A stretch of 64,000 bases of DNA, from contig AP019755.1 in the NCBI GenBank assembly GCA_006742785.1, positions 1,798,001 to 1,862,000 on the forward strand, written 5' to 3'. This document shows positions 1-8,884 of the stretch, piece by piece. The first letter of the stretch is position 1; each line of letters opens with the position of its first letter. The DNA is from Nitrosomonas stercoris (GTDB taxonomy: Bacteria > Pseudomonadota > Gammaproteobacteria > Burkholderiales > Nitrosomonadaceae). Under the pieces are notes generated by a model. That model saw nothing but the letters and a program-made list of their open reading frames with translations, made no database searches and was not told the origin of the DNA. The translations under genes were made by a program, and so were the position numbers.

Positions 1-704
1 GGAAATACGCTTATATACGCGATGTGGTATCCATGTCAGTCTTGCCGGAAACAACCAGTGCATTTCGTGTACAACGAGAACGTTGGGGCAGAGGGTTAAT
101 TCATAGCGCATTTAAGCATGCACGCCTCATGTTCCAACAGCAAATGTCGCTCATGAAGCGCTTGCATGCAATTGCTATGATGTTTTCATCATTGCTGCTA
201 GCCTCTATTTATGTGCTGTTGCTGTTGTGTTTACCACTTAATTATTTAATTGATTTGCATAATTCTGAAATTCAGTGGGTAGCGTGGCTATTTTTTGGTT
301 TTGTCGCATTATGGGGCTTGAATAATATTTTTGCCGCTCGCAAAGGGATGCGTGCTGAAGAACAACAAAGTATTTTGCGCACGCTATGGGAAACTTATCT
401 GTACGTTGCTTTGTTTTTGCCCATGGCTTGGTATTACTTTGTTGGTGGCGTGCGTGCATTGCTGGGTATTCATGGTGATTTCCATCGCACGCCCAAAGGT
501 GAGCACAAGGAAAAAGTGCGGAGGCCGCCAATTCACAGGATTTTATGGTGGGGAGAGGGTTTTTCGTTTAGCTATGCGGCGGTAACACTATGGGCTGCGG
601 TGCAGCAGGGCAATTATTTTCTGATTCCAATTGGTGTGACAGCGTGTGTGGGGTTTGGCATGATGCTGGTTGGTTTTTGGCGTGAAGAACACGCAATTAA
701 ATAG
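1..704 (+). CDS. Family 2 membrane glycosyltransferase, C-terminal part (5' end outside window)
   Basis: The reading frame is open to the first base, so the gene starts upstream. The GTG at 24 and ATG at 33 are internal codons. The visible part opens with the end of a catalytic domain: VQRERWGRG (about 75-100) matches the Q-x-x-RW acceptor-site motif of processive GT2 enzymes. After it come four or more hydrophobic segments (about 165-255, 270-325, 385-465, 545-675) split by a basic loop (GEHKEKVRR). That is the layout of cellulose-synthase-like inner-membrane glycosyltransferases, which polymerise or transfer a sugar from a nucleotide-sugar in the cytoplasm. The donor and product cannot be read. 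The stop lies 12 bases before the next gene, an LTA-synthase-like enzyme, so the two probably form one envelope-glycan operon. The family call is fairly secure; the substrate is unknown. Confidence 0.75.
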   Translation, partial: KYAYIRDVVSMSVLPETTSAFRVQRERWGRGLIHSAFKHARLMFQQQMSLMKRLHAIAMMFSSLLLASIYVLLLLCLPLNYLIDLHNSEIQWVAWLFFGFVALWGLNNIFAARKGMRAEEQQSILRTLWETYLYVALFLPMAWYYFVGGVRALLGIHGDFHRTPKGEHKEKVRRPPIHRILWWGEGFSFSYAAVTLWAAVQQGNYFLIPIGVTACVGFGMMLVGFWREEHAIK

Positions 705-716
705 TCACTGGAACAT

Positions 717-2264
717 GTGATGGTTGAAGCAAGTTTCATAGCTGTCCTTGTAGTTGCTGGAATAGGATTGGCATTATCCATATTGATTGAGCGCTTAATG
801 GTGCCGCGATCTACGTTGGCAAGACCTTGGGCGGCCTGGGTGTTGCATGGTGGCTTATGGCTGGTATTTTATGCCTTGATGACGTTAATTCTAGGACGCC
901 CGTGGTTCTCAGCTGCGATTGTATTAGCGCTTATTTTGATGGTGGTATTGGTCAATAATGCTAAATTTAACTCATTGCGCGAACCCTTTGTTTTTCAGGA
1001 TTATGAATATTTTACGGATACTATGCGCTATCCACGCCTCTATATTCCTTTCCTGGGTTGGTGGAAATTTCTTGGGGCCGCCGCTGGTTTTGTTCTAGCG
1101 ATATCTATTGGTTTATGGGGAGAATCTGTTCCTGATCAACGCTTTATACTATCTGGCCAAGCCGGAGGTATTTTACTGCTGCTGATGCTGAGTATATCGT
1201 TGTTATTATTGGGAGATTACCAACGGTTGGCTGTTACTTTTGACCCGCAGCAAGATGTAGTTAAGTTAGGGTTATTAGCTAGCTTCTGGCGTTATGCGCA
1301 AGCAGAAAGAAAATTTCCCAAGACACCAGCTACATTTGAATATACTACTTTGCCTGAACGGCAGCCGAATGAATTACCGCATTTAGTTGCTGTGCAAAGT
1401 GAATCTTTTTTTGATCCACGTTCACTCTATGCCGGTATTCAGCCAGACATATTAGCGCAGTTTGATCGCCTGGGAGCAGATGCCTTATTGCGTGGCAAAC
1501 TTAAAGTACCGGCTTGGGGTGCTAATACAGTACGTACTGAATTTGCTTTTCTCTCCGGTATTAATGAGCAAACCTTAGGTGTGCATCGTTTTAACCCTTA
1601 CCGAGCATTAGCCGCGGGCTGGGAAATTGCTTCTATTGCTTCTTTCTTGAAAAGAATGGGTTATTACACTATTTGTATCCATCCTTATCCAGCCAGTTTT
1701 TATCGAAGAGCTCGTGTATATCCCCGTTTAGGATTTGATGAATTCCTGGATATTCGCTTATTTACCGATACCATGCGTTTCGGCCCATATACTGGTGATG
1801 CAGCAGTTGCCGAGCAAGCTAGTGCTTTATTGGCAACCGCAAAAAAGCCGTTGTTCATCTTTATTATTACCATGGAAAATCATGGCCCACTACATCTGGA
1901 ACAAGTATCACCAGCGGATATTGGGCAGCTATATTTAACACCGCCTCCTGCAGGGTGTGATGATTTGACTATTTATTTACGCCATTTGCGAAATGCTGAT
2001 AGCATGGTCGCACAGCTGCGTCATACGCTGGAAAATTGCGATCGTGCAGCCAGCTTATGTTGGTACGGAGATCATGTACCAATTATGCCTACTGTATATG
2101 ACATTTTTGGCGCTCCTGAAGGAGAAGTGGATTACGTTTGCTGGAGCAATCAGCATAAGCCAGCTATTCCTTCTGATTATCACAATTTGCGCATTGAAAC
2201 ATTAGCCAACAAATGGCTGACAGCTATTTTCCCTGAACTGAACTGGAGGAATACAAATATATAA
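717..2264 (+). CDS. LTA synthase-like membrane phosphotransferase (sulfatase fold)
   Basis: A 515-residue protein with about five N-terminal membrane helices (residues 1-170) and a C-terminal sulfatase-fold domain. Metal and nucleophile motifs of the phosphoglycerol transferase/LTA synthase family are visible: VQSESFF (metal-binding Glu), NTVRTEFAFLSGI containing the likely Thr nucleophile, ITMENHGP, and YGDHVP near the C terminus. Such enzymes move phosphoglycerol or phosphoethanolamine from a phospholipid to a glycan on the periplasmic side. In a Gram-negative host the target is more likely a periplasmic glucan, LPS or exopolysaccharide than teichoic acid. It follows the GT2 gene by 12 bases, which suggests it decorates that enzyme's product. 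The start is GTG at 717 or ATG at 720; neither has a strong Shine-Dalgarno. The family is clear; the substrate is inferred. Confidence 0.8.
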   Translation: MMVEASFIAVLVVAGIGLALSILIERLMVPRSTLARPWAAWVLHGGLWLVFYALMTLILGRPWFSAAIVLALILMVVLVNNAKFNSLREPFVFQDYEYFTDTMRYPRLYIPFLGWWKFLGAAAGFVLAISIGLWGESVPDQRFILSGQAGGILLLLMLSISLLLLGDYQRLAVTFDPQQDVVKLGLLASFWRYAQAERKFPKTPATFEYTTLPERQPNELPHLVAVQSESFFDPRSLYAGIQPDILAQFDRLGADALLRGKLKVPAWGANTVRTEFAFLSGINEQTLGVHRFNPYRALAAGWEIASIASFLKRMGYYTICIHPYPASFYRRARVYPRLGFDEFLDIRLFTDTMRFGPYTGDAAVAEQASALLATAKKPLFIFIITMENHGPLHLEQVSPADIGQLYLTPPPAGCDDLTIYLRHLRNADSMVAQLRHTLENCDRAASLCWYGDHVPIMPTVYDIFGAPEGEVDYVCWSNQHKPAIPSDYHNLRIETLANKWLTAIFPELNWRNTNI

Positions 2265-2280
2265 TTCTTGGCGAGTAGCC

Positions 2281-3120
2281 TAGATAATATAGTCAAGAGA
2301 TTGGAAATATGAGATCCTTTCAGGAAATTAAATGAAAGGGGTTCTCATGACACAATCACATCGCAGGCATGATATTTCAGATCAGGTATGGTTACTGCTA
2401 AAGGATCATTTACCGGGACGAGAAGGAGCTTGGGGAGGAGTAGCTACCGATAATCGTCAGTTTATCAACGCTGTTTTCTGGATTATCCGAACAGGCGCGC
2501 CATGGAGAGATTTACCGCCGGACTACGGCGGCTGGAGCAATACCCACCGTCGTTTTATTCGCTGGCGTGATAAAGGTATCTGGGAAAAGCTGCTGGAAAT
2601 CCTGATTGATGATCCGGATTATGAGTGGCTGATGATTGATGCCAGCCATTGCAAGGTTCATCCACATGCCAGCGGAGCCAAAGGTGGTAACCAGACTATA
2701 AGTCAGACAAAAGGGGGCTCAACACCAAGATACACCTGGCCGTGGATGCGCATGGTATGCCGGTCAGAATCCTTGTTACACAAGGTACCACTGCTGATTG
2801 CACGCAGGCTGGCCACCTGATCGCAGGAATGGATGCACATTATCTGTTGGCAGATCGTGGCTACGATAGTAATGCCATTATTGAACAGGCAGAAAAACAG
2901 GGAATGAAGGTGGTTATTCCTCCAAAGAAGAATCGAAAGACACAAAGATCTTATGATAAAGAATTGTATAAACTGAGACACCTGGTTGAAAATGCTTTTT
3001 TGCATCTCAAACGATGGCGTGGCATTGCTACAAAGTATGCTAAAAATACTTCTTCTTTCCTTGCTGCCGTACAAATTAGATGTATCGCCCTCGGGACAAA
3101 TATCTCGTGACTACATTTCC
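2281..3120 (+). mobile_element. IS5-family element (IS1031-like), ends not fully defined
   Basis: A transposase in two frames (2347-3110) preceded by a leader that recurs, inverted and diverged, at 8702-8863. The shared sequence starts near 2281 (CTAGATAAT), so the left end is at or before that point. The right terminal repeat could not be matched to the left end; ATTTCCT near 3116 is the only short echo. Another IS is inserted 49 bp further on at 3169, and the right side may be eroded. The element follows the LTA-synthase-like gene by about 20 bp. Confidence 0.7.
2347..3110 (+). CDS. IS5-family transposase, two overlapping frames
   Basis: The first frame runs to 2820, the second is usable from about 2709 to 3110. 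The join lies at A4G5 (2709-2717): the first frame reads TKGG and then loses homology, while the -1 frame continues as LNTKIHLAVDAHGMPVR, the usual IS5-family sequence. The DDE residues fall in MIDASHCKVHPH (first frame), LLADRGYDSN and LVENAFLHLKRW (second frame). Either -1 frameshifting on the A/G run makes the full enzyme, or one G has been lost from a G6 run. The start at 2347 has GGGG six bases upstream; the ATG at 2332 is an alternative. As the only near-complete copy in the window, activity cannot be judged. Confidence 0.7.
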
Positions 3121-3168
3121 TAAAAAAATACAATGGAATTCCAAAAGAATCATTCCCGCTATTCCTTA

Positions 3169-4017
3169 GAGCCCGTTTACGATCTCATCATTATTCCTTA
3201 CGATACGTGGATGAAGAGAACAAAATATGCCGGTGATATTAGCAAAGAGAAGTTTGCCGAGATAGAGCCGCTATTGCGTAGCGTGAGGCGCAGCACCAAA
3301 CCCACGACAATAGATTTGTATGAAGTATTTTGTGCTGTGCTGTATCTGCTGCGTACTGGTTGCCAGTGGAGATTTTTGCCCGGAGAGTTTCCCAAATGGC
3401 AGAGTGTATATGCCTATTGGCGCAAATGGAATGAGCCTGACCAGCACGGCGTGAGCGTGCTGGAGCAGGCATTAAAAAAATCAGGTTGGCGCGGCCCGAG
3501 AGAAACTGGGGCGCAACGCTTGCAGCACGTTCTTGATTGTGGACGCGCAAAGCGTGAAGAATACAGACACGGCTGACCAGAAAGGCTATGACGCCGGCAA
3601 GAAGGTGTCGGGCATCAAGCGCCATATCGCTGTTGATACCTTGGGGTTGCCGCACGCCATTGCAGTGACGACAGCGGAAGTGACTGACCGTAACGGTGCA
3701 TTGCAGGCCTTGAAGCGTTGCAGATCGAGTTTGGGGCAAGTACAAGGTTTGCTGTGTGACGGTGGCTATACTGGAGCACCATTTGCCGAAAGTGTGCAAG
3801 AAATTCTGGGCAAACCTGTCACCGTGCAGATCGCCAAACGCAGCAAACTGCATACCTTCAAGGTTATGCCCAGGCGATGGATAGTGGAACGTAGTTTCGC
3901 CTGGCTGGAAAAGTGCCGAAGATTATGGAAAAACTGCGAACGTAAACTTGATACCAGCTTGCAGCTCATTCATTTGGCTTTCTTGGCACTATTACTCAGA
4001 AGATCGTAAACAGGTTC
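3169..4017 (+). mobile_element. IS5-family element, copy A of four
   Basis: 849 bp. The left end reads GAGCCCGTTTACGATCT and the right end AGATCGTAAACAGGTTC; the other three copies end GGCTC, so this copy has one C-to-T change in the terminal repeat. Flanking TTA at 3166-3168 and 4018-4020 is the 3-bp target duplication. It lies just right of the preceding IS5-family element and left of a broken TonB receptor, so this end of the window has taken several insertions. Confidence 0.95.
3211..4009 (+). CDS. IS5-family transposase (orfA 3211-3576, orfB 3533-4009), copy A
   Basis: OrfA (121 aa) carries the N-terminal DNA-binding part; orfB carries the DDE core: VDAQSVKNTD (first Asp), LCDGGYTG (second Asp), RWIVERSFAWLEKCRR (Glu). 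The frames differ by +1 and join at a run of seven A (3474-3480). Dropping one A joins LEQALKK to a sequence leading into FLIVDAQSV, as in single-frame relatives. The run is the same in all four copies, so transcript slippage or ribosomal frameshifting probably makes the full enzyme. An in-frame ATG at 3133 lies outside the element and is not the natural start. Confidence 0.88.
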
Positions 4018-4164
4018 TTAAAGAATGCGAATTTAGTACTTATCTACTACGGTCCCTAAAAATTTTTACAATGCAGATCGATAAAAAGCGGGTGATGTAA
4101 TTTTTTCAGTTGGCCGGCGTACCCCCAATTGCAGAGATATGTTGTTCCGGTCTGTTTTATGTGC

Positions 4165-4925
4165 CTACATCCGGTATTCCAGACCGGCAAAGAAGGAGCG
4201 GCCATCTCCGGGGAAAAATAAGGCCGAGTTTGCGCCACCAAATGCACCTACACCTGCGATATCGGTTACAGAAACAGTTGCTGCATATTTCTGGTTGGTC
4301 AGATTACGGCCTTCGACAAACCAGGAGAAGCCGGCTTTGTTGCGCTTGCCCAGTTTGAATCCGAGTAGTGCATAGGTATCAACAGACAGTGTGTTGGCAT
4401 GATCCACGTAATACTTCTCAGGCGTCCATTCCACATTCGGGCCGGCATAATAACCTGCCGGGTGACGATAGAGCAGTTCTGCCTTATAGAAATGGTGCGG
4501 AATACCGGCTAGTTGGTTATTGCCAAAAACCGGATCACCATCAAATTTGAAATCACTGAATGTATACATCTGGCGCAGATAAAGCATTTTTGCCAATTCC
4601 ATATTCAGGCCCAACTCTACTCCCTGATGCACGGTCTTATCGGCATTGACCATGCCAATCGGAAAACGGGTAACGAGATCTACTCGGGCAAGCAGCTCGT
4701 TGCGTATATGGGAGCGATAGAATGCAATATCCCATTCGATCATGCCAAAACAGCCTCGGCTACCAAATTCGAAAGTCAGCGCACGCTGAGCGCTAGCCAG
4801 TACCGGTACTGCCTCCCAGCTGACCAGCTCGGAAAAACTGGGGGGTTCGAAACTGGTGCTAACGTTGGTAAAGAGCTGAATATCCGGATTCAGATCATAG
4901 ATGAGCCCTGCCTTGGGTACGGATT
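4165..4925 (-). pseudogene. TonB-dependent receptor, C-terminal fragment
   Basis: The minus-strand frame is open from about 4943 down to the stop at 4165. It reads through PKAGLIYDLNPDIQLF, SFEPPSFSEL, RSHIRNELL, FSWFVEGRNLTNQKYAA and a final GLEYRM. These are typical beta-barrel strands and the closing end of an outer-membrane siderophore-type TonB receptor. The plug domain and most of the barrel, some 450 or more residues, are missing. Upstream the sequence switches abruptly, near 4925-4950, to a gene on the other strand, so a deletion or rearrangement joined the two. With no start or plug this cannot be functional. The transported ligand cannot be inferred. Confidence 0.8.
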
Positions 4926-6038
4926 GCCGGATGATGCGGTTTCACCCTCGGGAGGTGCATTGGGACTGGGAGGAGGTTATTTTCTGGCGAATCGTACTAC
5001 TGGAGCGAGTAATGCTTTTCTAAAGCAAGGTTATCTTAATTTTAAATTCAATAAGCTGGGGTTGCCTGGGGGAGCTATAAAAATTGGCCGTTTCGAACTG
5101 GCTGACGGAATGGAGTATCGGTCGGGTGTTGCAAAATTCGATGGGCTTAAAAAAGACGGATTGCAGAACGGATGGTGGGGGGATTTAATGCAATTTATGT
5201 TGGACGCACTTTCAATGGATTTTCAGCTGTATATGATCAGCCTGGGTTCAGTGTAACAGTGAGTGGGGTACGTCCAACCCAGGGCAATCTTACCGTTCAG
5301 GGGCAAAAGGAAATCAGCGGCATCGGTATAGTGTATGCAGTACTGACCAGCAAGAAGGATAGTGTAGTGGCAGGTACCGAAGGACGCTTGTATTACTTGA
5401 ATTACCGTGATCAGCGAGTATCACAGGTGGTTGATAATCGTCCACTGTCGGCAAGACTGCAGCTGAGTGATGAAAAACTTAATATCCATACTATTGGCGC
5501 ACATTTATTATCGCTGTAGTCATTTGGTTCTGGTAGTTTCGATGTTTTACTGATGAGCGCCTACCAGTTCGGTCGCTGGACCAATTTATCTCACCGAGCC
5601 TGGGCACTGGATGCAGAAATTGGCTATCAATGGAACAAACTGCTGTTCAGACCCTGGATACGTATCGTTTATTACCGCAGTTCCGGTGATGATGACATGA
5701 TAGGCATTTTCTCGGTGGCACCCAGCGGGCGCCTGTATGCTAAATTCCCGTTTTACAACCAGATGAATATTCAGGACATTTTTCTTGAGTTTATTGTATT
5801 TCCCACTTTACTCTTCGGGAGGGAACAGCAACTGGTCTGTTTCCCCAGGAGGTTCCTGGATGGGCGGTTTCTGGGCAGCGTGCTGGTGGTTGCGGGCAAA
5901 AATTACCGGATCAGCCGAAGATCAGCAAGAGCCAGCGTGATTTGTCGGAAGCTGGCTGGGAAGTTAACGCTGGATTCAGGGTATCGCAGCATGATTTTCT
6001 GGTATGGCGCGGCATTAGAGCGTTTTTCTTTTAATTAG
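4926..6038 (+). pseudogene. Decayed outer-membrane channel gene, probably alginate-export (AlgE-like) family
   Basis: Coding traces run in frame 1 to about 5175 (KQGYLNFKFNKLGLPGGAIK, IGRFELADGMEYRSG), then in frame 3 after a G6 run near 5175-5180 (GFSAVYDQPGFSVTVSG, KDSVVAGTEGRLYYLNYRDQ, LDAEIGYQWNKLLFRPWIR). An in-frame stop sits at 5517-5519 (HLLSL, stop, then SFGSGSFDVLL). Homology seems to slip again near 5790. The N-terminal signal region is missing because the gene is cut at the junction with the TonB fragment. The alternating aromatic strands and the IGRFE.ADG.EY pattern resemble alginate-export-family porins; I rate that family call as moderate. At least three lesions mean it is dead. 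Confidence 0.6.
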
Positions 6039-6090
6039 AATCACTGGAATTCCCCTGTACGTTAAAATAAGAAAGGATAGGAGGTGAGAG

Positions 6091-7102
6091 ATGCCGAAAG
6101 CTTATTCAGAGGATTTGCGCTGGCGGGTAGTGGCGGACACAGAAAAGGATCTGAGTATCAGGGCCGTGGCCGATAAATATTCAGTCAGCCCCTCATTTGT
6201 ATCGAAGATAACCTGCCTGTGGAGACGGGAAGGGAGCGTTTCCCCGCGCAAGATTGGAGGTTACCGGCGTCATGCGTTGAGCGCCCATGCTGCAGAGGTC
6301 AAGGGCAAGCTTCTGGAGGATAAGGACATAACGCTTGCGCAGCTGCGCGATTGGATTGAAGAGACTTTGGGGGTTCGTGTCCACGTTTCCTCGGTTGACC
6401 GATTTATCCGCTCGCTGGGATACAGTTATAAAAAAAACACTGAAGGCCAGCGAACAAGAGCGTGCTGACGTGGCGGCGGCAAGGCTCATTTGGCGAGACT
6501 GGCAAAAGACCTGCGATCCCGCTCGCCTGATCTTTCTCGATGAAACGGGAGCAAGCACGGACATGACGAGGCAGTATGGCCGCTGTCCTGTGGGAGAGCG
6601 ATGCTATGACCATGCTCCCGGCAGTCACAAAACCATGACTTTCGTTGCCGGATTGCATCTTAACGGTTTGCTTGCGCCGTGGTGTCTGGATGCGCCCATG
6701 AATGGCGCAGCTTTCCTGGTTTATGTGGAAACCCAGCTCTGCCCTGCACTCAAGCCAGGTGATATCGTCATCTGCGACAACCTGAGCAGCCACAAGGTTG
6801 CCGGTGTCCGGGAGATGATCAAGGACAAAGGTGCAGAAATCCTTTATCTACCGCCTTATTCTCCCGACCTCAACCCCATTGAACAGGTCTTCTCCAAAAT
6901 CAAAACCCTCCTGCGTAAAGCCGCCGAACGATCCTTTGATGCTCTCTGGACCGCTATCGGCAGCATCATTGAAACCATCCGGCCCCAGCTGCTCACGCAG
7001 CATATCAGGATAGATCGTTTGGTCTGTTTCCTGGATGTTGTTATCGTACCAGGCAAAACATCGAGGAGATGGTCGAATCAGTATGGGGAAATTTCTTTCT
7101 GA
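6091..7102 (+). CDS. IS630-family transposase, frameshifted (6091-6468 and 6335-7102)
   Basis: The first frame holds the helix-turn-helix part (YSEDLRWRVVADTEKD, IRAVADKYSVSPSFVSKI). The second holds the DDE core: IFLDETGASTDM (Asp), IVICDNLSSHK (Asp) and YSPDLNPIEQVFSKIK (Glu). The frames join at a run of eight A (6430-6437): SYKK continues as TLKASEQERADV if one A is skipped. A strong Shine-Dalgarno (GGAGGTG) precedes 6091. The C terminus is abnormal. After IIETIRPQ the frame departs, and the expected ending is echoed in another frame as AHAAYQD near 6990-7010, so a small deletion is likely. I could not define terminal repeats. The element is probably inactive. Confidence 0.75.
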
Positions 7103-7181
7103 TGGCAGTGCTTGCGGTGCTGGCAGGTCTTATCGACCCCTGTGACTGTTGAAAATATCCATTATCAATCAAGGATTAAAA

Positions 7182-8468
7182 ATGAAAATACAGAACTTTA
7201 TCAATAGTTTTACCGGTTTTATGCAGTATGTTCGTTGTTTACTGGTTATGATGACGGCGCTGATATTGTCTCCTGTACAGGTTTGTGCACAGGAAACTGG
7301 ATCTCCCTCTCTATTACTGCATGCAGCGCGGGTTTTCGATGGAAATGAAATGCATACTGATCTGTCGGTGCTGATGAAAAACGGAAAAATTGTAAAAATT
7401 GCACCACGTAACTCGTTTGAAACAGGTAATGCATCGACTGATATCGATCTGGGTGATGCAACCTTATTACCAGGGATTATCGAATTACACGCACACTTGA
7501 CCTTCCAGAAGGTACCGGAAGATATTGTGTTGAGGCATGGAGTGACTACGGTGCGGGATGTAGGAGGTCCTGTGCACCATCCTTATGGGGGAGATGGCAG
7601 TTTGCGTCTGCTCACTTCGGGGCAGATTATCACCGCGCCGCACGGATACCCGATTGTTACGATCGGCGCCAAGGATCTGGCGATTCCTGTTGCCAGCGAA
7701 GCAGAAGCACGGGATGCTGTACGTCATCTGATTGGTGAGGGAGCGGTAGTCATCAAGATTGCACTTGAGCCTGGCAAGGAAGCTGGTGCACCCTGGTCTT
7801 CCCACCATGGCCACGCACATCATGATACTGCGCATACCGTACCAGCCAATTCTCATCATCATGCACATGCCGTTTCACATGATCAGTCGGTGTGGCCTAT
7901 GTTGCCGGAGCCCATTGTCAGGGCTATAGTTGATGAAGCCCACCGGCATCAGCGTAAGGTATCGGCTCATGTGGCGGAGCCATCGGGTGTACAGATAGCG
8001 TTGAATGCGGGAGTCGATGAATGGGCGCATATGCCTTGTGATCTGATTCCTGAGTCGTTGCTGAAACAAGCCAGAGCACAGAATGTCACGATCATCAGTA
8101 CACTCGATACACTCTCAAAATGCAGCGGAATCGCGCGCAATGCAGCAGTATGGGCGAAACTTGGTGGGGAATTGCTGTATGGAGCGGAAATTGCTCACCC
8201 TGACATTCCCTGGGGAATCGATACGCAGGAGTTGATGTATCTGATGCATCTGGCAAAAATGAAGCTGCCGGATGTATTGCGGGCAGCCACAGCAAAATCC
8301 GGTCAGTATCTGGGTATTCCTCTGCTGGGAACAATACAACCTGGCGCCCCGGCTGATTTGATCGCAATTCGCGGCAACCCTGAGCAACAATTGAAACGAC
8401 TGGAGTATCCCGATCTTGTGATTTCCGGTGGACGCATAGTCGTCAATTATTTCAGCTCATTCCCGTAA
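7182..8468 (+). CDS. Secreted metal-dependent amidohydrolase with His-rich insert
   Basis: 428 residues from ATG 7182, chosen for AAGGA at 7171-7175; a TTG at 7149 is in frame but weaker. Residues 1-37 look like a signal peptide (hydrophobic CLLVMMTALILSPVQVCA). The amidohydrolase metal site is complete: ELHAHL (H103, H105), the carbamylated-Lys candidate K192 in VVIKIALEP, SAHVAEP (H263), WAHMP (H283) and AHPDIPWG (D341), as in imidazolonepropionase/prolidase-like members. Between K192 and H263 is a stretch (208-233) with about eleven His, which may bind Zn, Cu or Ni. The protein is therefore probably a periplasmic hydrolase of cyclic amides or dipeptides with a metal-handling loop; the substrate is unknown. 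It is the one intact gene between broken IS elements. Confidence 0.82.
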   Translation: MKIQNFINSFTGFMQYVRCLLVMMTALILSPVQVCAQETGSPSLLLHAARVFDGNEMHTDLSVLMKNGKIVKIAPRNSFETGNASTDIDLGDATLLPGIIELHAHLTFQKVPEDIVLRHGVTTVRDVGGPVHHPYGGDGSLRLLTSGQIITAPHGYPIVTIGAKDLAIPVASEAEARDAVRHLIGEGAVVIKIALEPGKEAGAPWSSHHGHAHHDTAHTVPANSHHHAHAVSHDQSVWPMLPEPIVRAIVDEAHRHQRKVSAHVAEPSGVQIALNAGVDEWAHMPCDLIPESLLKQARAQNVTIISTLDTLSKCSGIARNAAVWAKLGGELLYGAEIAHPDIPWGIDTQELMYLMHLAKMKLPDVLRAATAKSGQYLGIPLLGTIQPGAPADLIAIRGNPEQQLKRLEYPDLVISGGRIVVNYFSSFP

Positions 8469-8701
8469 CATGCTTGCGGATATGTATGTAGCTGTCATCT
8501 ATACCAGATCCGATAGAGGAAGATCATCCCTTAATACTGACTGACTTATAGATCGAGATGGCAGCTGATAATACGACTGCTTGTTTTCCTTCAATCAGAA
8601 CAGATTATTTTTCCTCATCAAAACAGTTTTCCTGAATTCCGTTTTTTTGGGATAGGAGAAAGACTGTCGGAGGATTTTACGATCTATAAATGCAGGTTAC
8701 A
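8469..8701. other. Intergenic, no gene recognised
   Basis: No coding frame or clear terminator is seen after the amidohydrolase stop. The stretch is A+T-rich with T runs (near 8640). It ends where an IS5-family remnant begins. Confidence 0.5.
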
Positions 8702-8863
8702 CCGTAACCCAGGCTCCTTCTCGTCCCGGTAAATGATCCTTTAGCAGAGTGCCCAACCTGATCTGAAATATCATGTCTGCGATGTGATTGTGTCATGAGA
8801 GCCCCCTTTCATTTAATTTCCTGCAAGGATCTCATATTCTTAATCTCTTGACTACATTATCTA
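8702..8863 (-). mobile_element. Remnant of the left end of the 2281-3120 IS5-family element
   Basis: Read on the minus strand this matches 2281-2440 of the first element: the CTAGATAATGTAGTC leader, the ATGAAAGGGG start region, ATGACACAATCACATCGCAG, and the codons for GREGAW. Substitutions and a small replaced block (near 8745-8760) separate the copies. Only about 160 bp remain, cut inside the transposase N terminus. It lies directly downstream of xerC. Confidence 0.85.
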
Positions 8864-8884
8864 GTTTTAATATTCCAAAAGTAA

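Noticed and set aside
3133-3210. Extension of IS copy A OrfA to the ATG at 3133
   Set aside because: The added 26 residues lie partly outside the element and do not occur in copies B, C and D.
3239-3853. 204-aa minus-strand frames in each IS5-family copy (also at 20454, 29910, 30900)
   Set aside because: They are antisense shadows of the transposase, repeated only because the IS is repeated; the proteins have no family features.
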